Of a stretch of 64,000 nt of DNA, positions 48,901-58,599 are shown piece by piece. The notes below the pieces were generated by a model. It saw nothing but the letters and a program-made list of their open reading frames with translations, was not told the origin of the DNA and searched no databases. Source of the stretch: Ceratotherium simum simum (lineage: Eukaryota; Chordata; Mammalia; Perissodactyla; Rhinocerotidae); contig NW_004454163.1 of assembly GCF_000283155.1 (NCBI RefSeq), positions 23,588,977-23,652,976 of the forward strand, written 5' to 3'. Each line of letters starts with the position of its first letter. Position 1 is the first letter of the stretch. A program made the position numbers and the translations under genes.

Positions 48901-51900
48901 GATGGCCCGAGATTTCATCACACTACTCAGAACAGTGTGCAATTTAAAACTTAGGAATTGTTTATTTCTGGAATTTTCCATTTAATATTTTCCCACCACG
49001 GAAAGTGAAACTGCAGAGAAGGGGGCACTACTGTAACTGACAGATCAGTATACATGAAATTATGCTTTTTTACAGACCATACATTTTATGATGCTTTCAG
49101 GCTGCAGTGAAAACCTTTTAGTAAACGTGGATTTGTATCAATATGCTAATTTGAACATGTCTCTAAATCACTTTACAGCCTTTTACGGTTTTTGTGAATG
49201 AGAACTGCCAGAATAGTAACTAGGAGGTTGAGGGAGGAGAAAAATAGTGTACAGTGTCTATTTTTGCATACTTTAAATTATAAACTTGGGGAAGCACCTG
49301 TAAGATGATAAGACACTCAAAGCCTATAGCAATCTTATTTTTGACATTTCCTATGTAATATCAGAGTTGAGTGTGGGACTTGCAGAGTGGCTGTGTGAGG
49401 AGCTAAGTAAACCCTCCTCCACAGTGAAACAATCACTTAACTGGTAAAAATTATTTTTAAAACTGTTTAAAATCTCTAGAAATTGACCTAAGGGCACAAA
49501 AAAAAATGGAGAAATATTTATTCAAGAAAATCTTCTAAATCTAGGTAGGAAAAGTCAGAGTCTGTAGCATCTGAGCCATGACCTGATTCTAGCCAACCCC
49601 TCACTTCTACTCACCTCTACCTCCCTCAGCTCTTCTCCAGCTGGGTGCAGACAAGAAGACAGGGGCTCCCTCTCCCCACCAGCTCCCAGTCTAGGGCTAT
49701 GGTTTCATCCCAGGAGGGGCAGGACACTGACATCTCTCATCCTCGCAACCCTGAGCTCATGTTGTGGAAGCTGTATTCCCAGCAGGCACTGCTGAGAAGA
49801 CCAGGGCTTCCTTACCCCACCCAGATCTCACTGGTAGTGTGAGGGCTCTGCCCAAGGCACAATAGTCTGTGAATACTGGGGCCTAAATTGCCCCTCTCCC
49901 CTAGAACAAGAGGAGCAAACTGAGAAGGTCAGGGCACCATCCCTCCCTTGTGACACCCCACATCCCGCACCTGCTTATGGAGTGGAGGTGTCACTTGGCT
50001 CCAGTGTAGCAGTGCATAGGTTCTGCTCAGGGGCAAAGGCAAAACCTAAGGACTGGCAGCATCTTACCTATGCCTGAGGACGACTGATTTCATTTAAAAC
50101 ACAACACGGAGAAATTTTCAAAAACAATAGAGATTTTGTTGGTGAACAATTAAAAGAGGCTAATAGCTACATGAAACTAATAGCAACAAAGAAGACCAGC
50201 CAGAAGTTTAACTGAGAGAACCAGGGAAAGATACAGCTAAGTGGACCTCTTAAGTTCACACCCATGCCTGGGAGTCTAGAAGTCTGTGTAGATGCAATAG
50301 GCTGCCCCTACTCAAAGGAATCAGCGTGAATGTACTAGGCTGCTCCTGCTTAGGAGCAATCAGTCCAAGATGTGGCTTGGCCAACCTGCAAACATTCCCC
50401 AAGCCACACATAGATTAATTAGCAAAGAGCTGAAGTCTTATTGGCTCAAGAGACTTAAGAATAACCTCTGACTCATCACTGACAGAACAATAAGCTATTC
50501 TGACCACTTTAAAATAAAATCATACTCATGGCTGGTGGTCTGGAAGAATGTGTGTATGCCCAAGGCTGTGCCCTATGAGGAATGACTGGTGACACAACTT
50601 CCAAGCTACCGGTCCCTGGCTAAATGCGGGGCAAAGCCATAAAATTCCCTGAACTGTGCAGTCTCCAAGCCACACACAGATTGGACAATAAAGGGTAGAA
50701 ATCCTACTAGCTTTGGGAACTAAGCACAACTTGTGACCAATAAATGGCTTATGTTGAGCCAGGGGTGACTATAGGAAGCTAGGCTAAAAGATAAAAACAA
50801 GGAAAAAAATCAGAGCAGGGATAACAGAGGCTGCAGACTGTGGGCTTTGAAATAGACTTCACAGAACTAGTCCAGACCAATCACTAACCAAATAAACAAA
50901 TGCCCAAACAACAACAACAATCCCTGGGTGGATGGGTGGAATCTGTATTCAGAATCACTACAATATATTACCTAAAGTGTTCAGTTTCCAAGAAAAAACT
51001 GAGGCATGCATGCAAAGAAACATGAAAAGTGTGATCTACACACAGGAAAAATAGCAGGCAATAGAAGCTACTTGTGGGATACAGGATGAGTAAATTAAAA
51101 AGTGAAAGAAAATTATTTAGCCTTGTGCTTGACATATAGTAAGAGATTAGTAGATTTTAGCTGCTGCTAACATTTAGGGGAATGAACTATGTCCAGGTAG
51201 GTCTGTATTTCATCTCTTGAGGGTAGAAAGGAAAGAAATTCCAAACAAAGAACTGGCTTTCTTCTCATGCATATAGGCAAGTGCTCACAGCTAACCACAA
51301 AAGGAACTTTTTGGATGGTAAATTAAGAAAAGATGTAAGTACTGAGAAGATATTGTCAGTTTATTTTTTTGTACTACAGTTATAAGGTAAATGTAAAGAT
51401 ATTTAAATACTTTCTATTTGGCAGCCAATATAATATAACCGAAGTCCATAAATTCATTCAATAAATATTTATTGAGTGTCTATGTGACAGACACTGTTTG
51501 GGTGCTAGGGATATTGCAATGAAAAAGAGTGATTTATTTCTAGTCTGGTTCGTATTCAGGTTCCTATTCTCATCAAGTTTATATTTTAATAAGGGAGACA
51601 TAATAAATAAGAAAACAAATGAAGCAGCTCAATTTCATATAGTGATAAGTGCCATGAAGAAGACAGCAGCAGAGTAGTGTAGTAAACAGCGGCTGGGTGT
51701 ATTTGAGGACTTTGGCCAAGTGGCCAGGAAGATTACTCTGAAGAGGAGCAATGAAGCTGAGATCTTGAGGACAAAAATGACATTAGCCTTGGAAAGATTT
51801 GGGGGAAGAACATGCCAGGCAAGAGAATAGCAACTACGGAGGCTCTGGGATGGGTTTAAGTTCAGTGCCTTCGTGCAACAGTAGTCTGTTGTGGCTGTAG

Positions 51901-54900
51901 CACAAGGAGAGCGAAGGTGAAGTGGTAGGAGAGGTCAGAGAAGTAGGCGGGGGCCAGATAGTGCCTTGCAGGGAAAAATAAAAGGTTTGGATTTTTATTT
52001 TAGATGCCATAGGAAGCCTTTAGAAGATTTTTAGGCAAGGAAGTGACACAATCTGAATTATATTTCAAAAATCTACTTTGGCCATTGTCTGAAATATAGG
52101 ATGTAGTTGAGTCAGAGTATATACAAAGAGTCCTTTAGGAGGCTACTGAAATAATTCAGATGAGAGATGATGGTGGCTTGCACTAGGATGGTAGCAGGGA
52201 GCTAATGAAAAATAAATCACTTCTTTCTTACATATCTAGTCAGCTAGAGCTTCTATTAGAATCCAATCTGAGATCAGTGATCCATTATCCAGACCAATGT
52301 TTTACAAGCATGTTCTTGGTCAAAAACATTTGGAAAAGTCCGAATTCAAGTTAAACAGGTTTCTTTACTTTAGGACTTCTAGAACCTTAGAATGAATCTC
52401 CAAGAAGGGAATATAGTCTGGAGTGTTTTAAAAAACTTATTTGACAATGCAACCCATTTTTTCCCCACAGGGCACTTTGAGGGATTACATTTCTCCCAGA
52501 TATTAGTTTGGCAAACTGCATTAGACCATGATATATATCCCCAAAGTGTACAGTGTTTACATTCAGTTGCCCATTATAAATTCATATGCATATATTTCTT
52601 GCTTTGATTATTTACAACTCTGTAAATGAGACCGGGGAGCTTTATGTGAAGTACTGGGAAAATTTTAAGCTTCCTTGGCTTTTCCCCTTGATTTACCTGC
52701 AATCTCACTTTTTCACACCAGGCTGGAGGAGGTGAACTTTTGACTGAGGAAGACCAACCTGACCAAAATGTTCAGATTGATTTCATTTGTAAGAAGCTAA
52801 CTATCTGCCACAGCCGATTTAGAATAACACAGATATTTTTAAAAATACAAAGTGCTGCAGTCATACTCTCCTTCTGTACACAAACATGGCAAATTTAAAA
52901 GAATCAGTGGGTTGTGCTTAAGAAAACAAGCATGCAACATTGAGTTTCATGTACCTTTTATCAATCTGAATTTTGAAGCTGTGTTTGATATTTATTGGAC
53001 TATAACTCAACTATAAAAAAGAATTAAAAGAGGGGCCGGCCCGGTGGCGCAAGCAGTTGGGTGTGCGCGCTCTGCTGCGGCGGCCCGGGGTTTGCCAGTT
53101 CGGATCCCGGGCGCACACCGACGCACAGCCATGCTGTGGCGGCGTCCCATAGAAAGTGGAGGAAGATGGGCATGGATGTTAGCCCAGGGCCAGTCTTCCT
53201 CAGCAAAAAAAAAGAGGAGGATTGGCAGATGTTAGCAGAGAGCTGATCTTCCTCACACACACACACACACAAAGAATTAAAAGAGAGTTTTGAAAACCAA
53301 TGTTGATAGCAGCCTGTAAAATGGCCCCCTGTGATCTCCACTTTCCTGGTATTCACACACTTGTGTAATCCCCTTTCCCTGAGTCAGGGCTGGAATCTAG
53401 TGATTCATTTCTGATACACTGAATATTACAAAAGTGAAGGGAGGTTACTTCCAAGATTAGGTTGCAGAAAGACTTTGGCTCAGTCTGTCTTGTTTGCTCT
53501 TTCTCTTGTTCTCTCCTAGACCCCTCACTTTGAGGTAGGCAAACTGCCATGTTGTGAATAGCACTATGGAGAGGCCCATATGTCAAGGAACTGAGGAAGG
53601 CTTCCAGCCTAGAGGCAGCAAGGAACTAAGGGCCTCAGTCCAACAGTCCATGAGGAACTGAATCCTGCCAATGACCACGTAAGTGAGCTTGGAAGAAGAG
53701 CTGCCTTCAGATGAGACCTAAGCCCTAGCTGACAACTTGACTGCAGCCTTGTGAGAATCCTTGAGGCAGGGGCACCAAGCTAAGCTACACCTGGATTCCT
53801 GACCACAGATACCATGAGATAATAAATGTCTGTTAAGTCACTAAGATATAGGTAAGATATTATGGTGCATCAATAAATAACTAATATACAGTGCATATAA
53901 ATGTCACTTAAAATGTGAGTGCAAAAAGTTCCAATTTTTTGTCTGTTGAGTTTTGCATGTAAGAGTAAAATAACTCTGATAAAAAATTTCAATAAAACTT
54001 TAAAACAGCCTAATTGAGGCTATTCTTTAAATGGCTCTAGGCCTTGTGTATAGCACCTTGCATATAAATACCCAGAAAGTATTTGTAGAATGAATAACTA
54101 TCTTCCAAGGTTTCCTTGATGCATAGGTTGCTGTCTACACTGGTCTGATCTGTGAGACACTGAAAAACTAACATATTCAAGTTTATTCCTCTGTTGTGCC
54201 TGGGCTTGACCTTACCCACTCCCTCGCCAGTCTATTTTTGAAAGTGCCACTATTAGAATCATTAATTATTCAGATAACAAATGTAGGGATTATCCTCTTG
54301 ATAATTATTAAAATGAACAGGAGAAAGCATACCAGCTTTGTCCTATAGTAAAAAATAGATTGAAACACACGATAGGTAAATTTTAGTCAGATGGAAAAAA
54401 GAGCAAGAAGCACACAATGAAGTAGTTGAAAGAAGGAGCTGGGGCCAGCCTTGCGGCGCAATCAGTTAAGTGAAAGAAGGAGTAGACTCCAAAAAAAAAA
54501 AGAAGAAACTGAATAAAATTTGGTTTTCTCAATAACATATGATGATCTGATGGCGTTGATGTGATATCATGAACAATGAATGAACAACTCTTAAAAATAA
54601 GATTAAAAACGTCAGCACAATTTCCCTTAATGTACTCGTATTTGAACTAAAAGGATCCTCAAAAATATCCTTAAAAGCAGCTTACAGAAAAATTACATAT
54701 ATCAGCAAGAGAAATAAATTGGGGAAATAAACTTTATTTTTTAGTGGTTAATTTAATGGAAAGGTGAAGTGTTTAAAAGACCACAACATCTGTTAGCAAG
54801 AAAACACCAATCTGCTTTTATAGTAATTATTTCTTGAAATGAAAATTTGCTATTTTAGTGAATTATTCACTGGAAGGGATTTCTTTCTGATTGTCTTCAG

Positions 54901-55430
54901 GTTTGAAAATGCTTAGATGGTACGTAATTGCTCTATTTTATTAATATCACATTTCAACGCAGTGACTTTATAATTAATTTCCATTTCCTGATCACTATCA
55001 AATAATGTGTTATAGGTAATGAAGCAGCATTGAATTTTAGATACATCAATGCCACTGAATTCAAAACAACGACTGTAAATAGGAAATTGTACTCACAGAT
55101 TTCCCGGGAATTTTTTAGAAGCCTTCTTGGAAACAGTTATCTTCTTCTCAAAGGGGAATAAAAATCCACAAATAAATTAGCTGTCAGATACAGAAAAAAT
55201 GAAAAACAAAACCCCCCAAAAAAACAAAAGTAAAAATATATTTTTTTGGTTTATAAGAGAAAATATGAAACAAAAAAAAGTCTTTACAAGTTTCTCATTA
55301 AAAAGCAAACTCTTGAAACATATTTAAGTTGTTTTCTTACTGAAATTTTAACCACTTTCCAGCCTGATTTATCTTGATTGTAACCTAAAATTTCTTGAGC
55401 AGTTTGATGGGCAAGTGCCTTATAGTCCAT
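33768..55430 (-). CDS. STARD6: STARD6, StAR-related lipid-transfer domain protein 6
   Basis: Small soluble START-domain protein of the STARD4 group, thought to bind and carry sterols in the cytosol; known mainly from testis. Coding exons on the minus strand, in order: 55430-55341, 55146-55097, 43600-43474, 40268-40151, 37860-37767 and 33969-33768. They total 681 bases, 226 residues plus stop. The protein starts [18 protein letters not shown], runs through [64 protein letters not shown] and [19 protein letters not shown], and ends SSFLRKK. It is START fold from end to end, with no signal peptide or membrane segment. It keeps its frame across all six exons and has no internal stop. Oddities: the donor after exon 3 is ATAATT, not GT; the acceptor before exon 2 is the unusual GAG; and the C-terminus is six residues longer than the human 220-residue protein. 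Confidence 0.93.
34235..34785 (-). mobile_element. Antisense L1 3'-end fragment in STARD6 intron
   Basis: 'ttataaaaataatgtatgct', 'cttttttgctactataaata'-like text and 'aagctgcaataaaacatc' follow the reversed 3' region of L1ME-type elements. The borders are approximate. Confidence 0.55.
35455..35690 (+). mobile_element. MIR SINE
   Basis: The core 'acctatgtgtaaccttgaga' and 'gttgcttaatctctctgggc', then 'cacatagtaagtgctattta', is clear MIR in plus orientation. Confidence 0.85.
35691..37766. other. STARD6 intron, no recognised element
   Basis: AT-rich. It includes a perfect 9-base-stem, 4-base-loop hairpin at 36901-36922, next to a (cat)n run. Short open frames at 36203-36412, 36495-36764 and 37172-37393 match nothing I know. 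Confidence 0.4.
37767..37860 (-). CDS. STARD6: STARD6 coding exon 5
   Basis: 94 bases. The acceptor is aatcacttag and the donor gtaagt. With the split codons it encodes [20 protein letters not shown] followed by [12 protein letters not shown], residues 129-160 of the START fold. The phase fits exons 4 and 6. Confidence 0.93.
37861..40150. other. STARD6 intron with a partial MIR
   Basis: 38810-38955 reads as a plus-strand MIR ('gacttgagttttaattctg', 'cttattagctatataactta', 'cagtttcctcattgatg'). The remainder holds nothing I recognise. Confidence 0.5.
40151..40268 (-). CDS. STARD6: STARD6 coding exon 4
   Basis: 118 bases. The acceptor is tttgatttgtttcag and the donor gtaagt. It encodes [20 protein letters not shown] and then [19 protein letters not shown], residues 90-128, the central sheet of the START domain. 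It starts in phase 0, which needs exon 3 to end after its Leu-89 codon. Confidence 0.95.
40410..40608 (+). mobile_element. L1 ORF2 fragment, sense
   Basis: The plus-strand reading [19 protein letters not shown], then [20 protein letters not shown], is the C-terminal part of L1 ORF2p. It is a short isolated piece in a STARD6 intron, opposite in direction to the gene. Confidence 0.85.
40625..40800 (-). mobile_element. MIR SINE, antisense
   Basis: 'ttggatgaagaaattgaagc', 'caactagaacccaggtttcc' and 'tgtttctactactccacat' are the reverse MIR signature. Confidence 0.7.
40845..41860 (+). mobile_element. Probable solo retroviral LTR, family not recognised
   Basis: About 1 kb of distinctly GC-richer sequence in an AT-rich intron. 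It has promoter-like order: CAAT-type 'caaccaatcacatcc' (41054), TATA-like 'cactatatagcatgg' (41163), and a late poly(A) signal in 'gattaataaactgctgttgc' (41761) followed by the GT-rich 'tgtcttgtgtagggtgtcat'. No open frame. Ends and target duplication not resolved. Confidence 0.5.
41955..42115 (+). mobile_element. MIR SINE fragment
   Basis: 'tggtgaccttggacaagtga' and 'ataatttctctgaatctgtt' are the MIR core. Confidence 0.7.
42116..43473. other. STARD6 intron, no recognised element
   Basis: Contains a C/T-rich tract (42700-42960). No exon, SINE or LINE that I can support. Confidence 0.4.
43474..43600 (-). CDS. STARD6: STARD6 coding exon 3, donor site altered
   Basis: 127 bases. The acceptor is ttttttaactatag. 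It encodes [20 protein letters not shown] and then [22 protein letters not shown], residues 47-89. Homology and the phase-0 start of exon 4 put the exon end after TTG (Leu-89; Ser in human). The next intron bases are ATAATTTG instead of GT. A GT lies 18 bases inside the exon (NM|gtacac) and another 10 bases beyond the expected end; both would alter the protein. Confidence 0.9.
43990..44215. mobile_element. hAT-Charlie MITE (MER1-like), copy 1
   Basis: 'cagggctcagcaaacttttc' followed by 'aggctttgagggcctcatgg' and 'gttgcaactattcaactt' is the common non-autonomous hAT family whose ends read caggggtc-gcaaact. Its far end is eroded. Confidence 0.75.
44216..45239. other. STARD6 intron, no recognised element
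   Basis: AT-rich; nothing that I can name. Confidence 0.35.
45240..45880 (-). mobile_element. Antisense L1 3'-part fragment
   Basis: 'gtatgaggtcaggatctaat', 'ccatcctttctccattgttt' and 'gtagtcaaattgaccaatat' are the reverse complement of the L1 ORF2 3' region. Confidence 0.7.
46095..46320 (+). mobile_element. MIR SINE
   Basis: 'caaattctagctccagctct', 'cctcatagggctgtcgtgaa' and 'ttcaatacatgttagcaatt' give nearly the full MIR consensus order. Confidence 0.88.
46975..47220 (-). mobile_element. MIR SINE, antisense
   Basis: 'gtgccagacactgtgctaag', 'cctaatcctcacaacaaccc' and 'ctcactttacagataagaat' are the reverse MIR signature. Confidence 0.88.
47355..47592. mobile_element. hAT-Charlie MITE (MER1-like), copy 2
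   Basis: Opposite orientation to the copy at 44 kb: 'ttggcaaactatggcccata', 'gttttattgaaacacagcca' and 'agcctaaaatatttactctc', ending 'agtttgctgacccctg'. The terminal inverted repeats are visible at both ends. Confidence 0.85.
48131..49033 (-). mobile_element. Tigger7/MER44-type DNA transposon, split by an ERE
   Basis: Ends cagtagtcctcccttatcc and ...ggggcactactg, with TA on both sides (48129-48130 and 49034-49035). The minus strand from 48741 encodes a decayed CENP-B/pogo-type helix-turn-helix ([15 protein letters not shown], then [12 protein letters not shown]). The central transposase is deleted. The ERE at 48301-48568 is a later insertion, leaving about 635 bases of transposon. Confidence 0.88.
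48301..48568 (+). mobile_element. ERE SINE nested in Tigger7
   Basis: The head is 'ggggctggcctggtggcata', the B-box-like part 'ctggttcggatcccgggtgc', and the tail '...gggccaatcttcctcaaaaa'. aacaatatactgta flanks it perfectly (48287-48300 and 48569-48582). Confidence 0.95.
49380..51120 (+). mobile_element. Sense L1 (L1M type) 5' region
   Basis: Resembles the old L1 5' region running into ORF1: 'gaatctgtattcagaatcac' and 'acaggaaaaatagcaggca'. Two diverged modules are visible: 'ccaagccacacatagatt' near 50400 and 'ccaagccacacacagattgg' near 50667, about 270 bases apart, as in tandem L1 5' units. Opposite in direction to STARD6. Confidence 0.6.
51455..52210 (-). mobile_element. Ancient L2-like repeat, antisense
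   Basis: Starts with the reversed L2 end 'tcattcaataaatatttatt' and 'gtgacagacactgtttggg'. It then follows a widely shared ancient repeat ('gccagatagtgccttgcagg', 'gagatgatggtggcttgcac'). The family of the second part is uncertain. Confidence 0.55.
52211..53017. other. STARD6 intron, no recognised element
   Basis: Nothing that I can name; a 71-codon open frame at 52392-52607 looks non-coding. Confidence 0.35.
53033..53270 (+). mobile_element. ERE SINE, well preserved
   Basis: Starts gggccggcccggtggcgcaa and keeps many CpGs. It ends in a (CA)n tail at 53253-53270. The duplication aaagaattaaaagag is perfect (53018-53032 and 53271-53285). It is among the youngest insertions here. Confidence 0.96.
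53310..53890 (+). mobile_element. MLT1-type LTR, sense
   Basis: 'aaaatggccccctgtgatct', 'gtgagaatccttgaggcagg' and 'ataataaatgtctgttaagt', ending 'caataaataactaatata', form the MLT1 layout with its poly(A) signal near the end. Confidence 0.7.
54427..54482 (+). mobile_element. Tailless ERE head fragment in a perfect 12-base duplication
   Basis: 32 bases (54439-54470) begin with the ERE head 'ggggccagccttgcggcgca' and stop after 'atcagttaag', inside the tRNA-like D-arm. tgaaagaaggag lies immediately on both sides (54427-54438 and 54471-54482). No ERE body or poly(A) tail is joined to it. An A-run starts nine bases beyond the right-hand copy. Confidence 0.85.
55097..55146 (-). CDS. STARD6: STARD6 coding exon 2
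   Basis: 50 bases encoding [17 protein letters not shown] (residues 31-46 plus two bases of Leu-47). The donor is a strong gtgagt. The acceptor reads ...ccccttTGAG, with the disfavoured G at -3. The frame and the match to other STARD6 proteins support it. Confidence 0.93.
55341..55430 (-). CDS. STARD6: STARD6 coding exon 1 (start codon)
   Basis: ATG at 55430-55428, four bases after an acceptor (ttgcag|GTAG), so at least one non-coding exon lies upstream. It encodes [18 protein letters not shown], then [12 protein letters not shown] (30 residues), with donor gtaaga. This N-terminus agrees with the human start. Confidence 0.95.
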
Positions 55431-55869
55431 CTACCTGCAAAGTTTTAAAAACAAATGATTGGTAAGAATGTAATCATACAAAAAAGATTAAAATGCTGTA
55501 TTACATTTTAATACTATTTCTACAGTGCCTATCATATAGCAATGAACAATAATTACTTGTTGAATGAAGGCATGCATGAATCTCTTTCTCTTTATTCATA
55601 GTCTTTCAAACAAGAAAATGTGGTATACTACAAAGAGCAGGTTTTGGAGTCAAAGAGACCTGGGTCAAATCCTGTTTCTGCCACTGACTGATTGTGAACC
55701 ACTGTTATGTGACTTGCACATAACAGTCATTCAATAAATCATTATTATTTCTAACAATGTGAGCATGCTTCCTTTTTCTTGTAAAGCATTATAATCTGTT
55801 GATCATGTGTTCTTGGGAATTAATCTTTTTAAAGTGAGTGGCAGTGGCACTAAATGATCTGATGCCTGG

Positions 55870-56125
55870 CTTCCTCTCCAAAGGCAACTCTTACCTGGCT
55901 GCTTCTCTCTCACTTAGCTCCAATCATATTGACTTCCTGGCTGTTCCTCAAATACAACCAAACATCCTTCTATCTCAGGGTCTTTGTATTTGCTGTTCCC
56001 TCTGTTTGTAACATTCTAAACAAATATGTTCACATGACTGACTCCTCTTTCTTGGTGTCTTTGCTGAAACATTACCTCTTCAGAGAGGATCAAGTTCACA
56101 TCAATTCAATTTAAACACATTTACT
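55870..56125 (+). mobile_element. L2 LINE 3' fragment
   Basis: 'ctcagggtctttgtatttgc', 'tgttccctctgtttgtaaca' and 'acattacctcttcagagagg' are the L2 3' region in sense orientation. Confidence 0.75.
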
Positions 56126-56259
56126 GCAACCCTTACTAGGGGTTAGGTACTGTGGTAGGTATGGCAAAAACAGCTGGGTAAGATACTGTGTCTGCTCTGA
56201 ATGAGTTCAGGAAGCCGGAGTCTCATTGGTTCTTTGGTCCCTTATCCAATTTTCAGTTA

Positions 56260-56470
56260 GGGGAAGGTGGCTGGGATAGTGGAAAGAATGTGACAACACA
56301 GAGCTGGATTCAAATCCTGACTTGCTACTCACCACCAGCTATATTATTTTGGGTAAACTGCTTAACCTTTGAACTTCAATTTTTACATCTAGAGATTGGG
56401 TATAGTAATACCTGTGGCCATTATAAGGACTGAGTTAATATATGTAAAAGTGATTGAAACAGTGTGGGGC
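56260..56470 (+). mobile_element. MIR SINE
   Basis: 'gagctggattcaaatcctga' and 'gtaaactgcttaacctttga', then 'ctgagttaatatatgtaaa', is MIR in sense orientation. Confidence 0.82.
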
Positions 56471-57204
56471 ATCTTCTCCATGATCAGAAGGGTTAGTTTC
56501 TTTTCTTAAAATGGACACATTTAAATCTACCTTTGAAAAAACTCTCCAAAGAGCTGCTTCAATAAACATTCTTAAAGATTGTCAGAACATGTCTTCCTTA
56601 GCTCTCACCTAAAGCTCTTCAGTTGGATCATAAGCCTGTTTTCTCTTATTTAGTTCGCCAGCAAGGCATAACACCTAGTTGACAGCTGTATTTGAAAAGC
56701 TTTAGTAAACCATTATAACTCCTCTTTCCTAGAAGACTCTTGGTTTCTTTACCTTTCCTAATAGAGCTAGTCCAGAATTTTAATAACTAATGGGACTCTT
56801 CTCCAAATCCTCATGGAGATTTCCATATCTCTTAACCTGCGAAGGAACAAAGTAGAAGCAGAATTATTTTGATCCATGAATTAGGTCAATATGTTTGATA
56901 ATTTCCTTTATATTTTCTCAATGTTCTTTATTTACACTTTATTTCCTCATTAGGAAACATTTGCTATATATGCCCCAAGACGGAAGAAAAAGGTAGTAAG
57001 AGAAACATTAACGATACTATCTATGAAAAAAACCTTAAAAAGACATTTAAGTGGAATGTGGATTAAAAAGTCTTATCTTTTTAAGCTCATGCCATTAACA
57101 GTCCTTGGACGGTCCTTTACCAGGGCTTGTTCCAGCATATATAACACAGTTCTTTATTTCTTGTCAGCAACACACTTGATATTGACTGATCTAGAAATTG
57201 CATA
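56471..57204. other. Upstream of STARD6 coding exons, no recognised element
   Basis: AT-rich; no element or exon supported. Confidence 0.35.
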
Positions 57205-57310
57205 GACTATTGGAGCATTCCACTAGACTGTAAACTCCTGCAGGGAACTTTGTCTTATTCATTTTCAAATTACTAGCACCGCCACAATAAATATATGTTT
57301 ACTTGAACCA
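57205..57310 (+). mobile_element. L2 LINE 3' terminus
   Basis: 'ccactagactgtaaactcct' and 'gcagggaactttgtcttatt', then 'caataaatatatgttta', is the end of L2. Confidence 0.75.
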
Positions 57311-58244
57311 CTCAACTGAATATTATAGCTTCTGGACTTGTTCATTTGCTAAGAAAAAAGGAAAGGTTAAACTTTAGTGTGCCAGAGAGGGTGAAAAGAA
57401 GAAAGAGCAAACAGCAGGGTCATATTACCTGGAGATATAACATCGGATGAGCTGTAACATATCCAGGTGAAGTAACGGTAAAGGATCTCTTCACCCATAG
57501 GGTCAGTGGAAAATAAACATAAACCAATATTGAGATGGCATCTTTTTTTGATACACCACTTGGTTGAAACGGGATTCTTCGCACCTCATATCCTGTCCCA
57601 GCCTTGTAGACAGGTTGACACATGTGGTTAGTGGGTCTTTACATCTGTTTGTATAATCTCCCTCTTTCTGGGCTGCCTGACTGTGTCCCCAATCCGTGCT
57701 GGGTCACTGCCATTCTTCCCTGGGAATCAAGGTCCCCAAGGAGTTGGTTAAATCCCATCCCTAGCCAAAGTCCCTCCTCCAAATGCGCATCTGCTTTGAG
57801 CGTGAGGGGCCGGCTGGAAGCCCAGCAGGCCCGGGCTCCGGGATGGGCTGGGGGAGGCCCGAGGAGGGAGGGAAGGAAGTGGCCGGGAGAGCTGTGTCGT
57901 CCCCCCAGTCCCGCCTCCCCCGGTCGAGACGGTGTCTTATCCCGGGAGGGGATGCTCACTTGAAAGGACTGGGGCTGTGGGGCTGGCTCTCGGCGACTGA
58001 AAGGGCAGCCGCCAGCACCCCCAGGTCCCCTTCCCTCCTCCGTCCCCTCACAAAGCCCCGGGAGCCGGGGGAAGGAAGCTCAGTCTGTCATCTGCGCAGA
58101 CTGGCCGCGAAAAGCGGTGACCGAGGTGGGCAGCGACATGGATGTAGTCCAAGACTTCCCCGCCCAGAAACACGAGGAGACAAACACCATGCTCCTCCTG
58201 AGGGAGCGCGACCTAACGCCCCGCGGTCCCTCCTTCCCCTCCGG

Positions 58245-58548
58245 CCCCCGCCCCCTCGCCCCCTCGGCCCCTCGCCCCCTCGCCCCCTCGGCCCCTCGGC
58301 CCCTCGCCCCCGGCTTGTAATCTCAGTTTTCAGGAGGACTCTGGTCCCTTTCTCCCGCCCCACCATGACTAATCCATTCGCCAGGGCCCNNNNNNNNNNN
58401 NNNNNNNNNNNNNNNNNNNNNNNNNNNNNNNNNNNNNNNNNNNNNNNNNNNNNNNNNNNNNNNNNNNNNNNNNNNNNNNNNNNNNNNNNCGCCCCCTCGC
58501 CCCCTCGGCCCCTCGCCCCCTCGCCCCTCGCCCCCTCGACCCCCGCGC
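58245..58548. repeat. GC-rich minisatellite around the assembly gap
   Basis: Runs of ccccctcg / gcccctcg units of about 8-9 bases at 58245-58315 and again at 58490-58548. A short unique piece (58316-58389) and the gap lie between. The plus strand is strongly C-rich, so the minus strand has many G-runs able to form G-quadruplexes. Confidence 0.85.
58390..58489. other. Assembly gap (100 N)
   Basis: Exactly 100 unknown bases, the conventional size for a gap of unknown length. The long open frames that run across it are artefacts of the Ns and of GC-rich sequence. Confidence 0.98.
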
Positions 58549-58599
58549 CCGAGAGCCGCGCATGCGCACCGCAAGTCAGCGCCATGTTGGGTCGGTTTG

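Noticed and set aside
57420..57623. Candidate STARD6 non-coding exon ending at ctccag|gtaata (minus, 57429)
   Set aside because: The donor is good but no promoter, partner acceptor evidence or conservation can be judged; another donor-like site lies at about 59058 on the minus strand.
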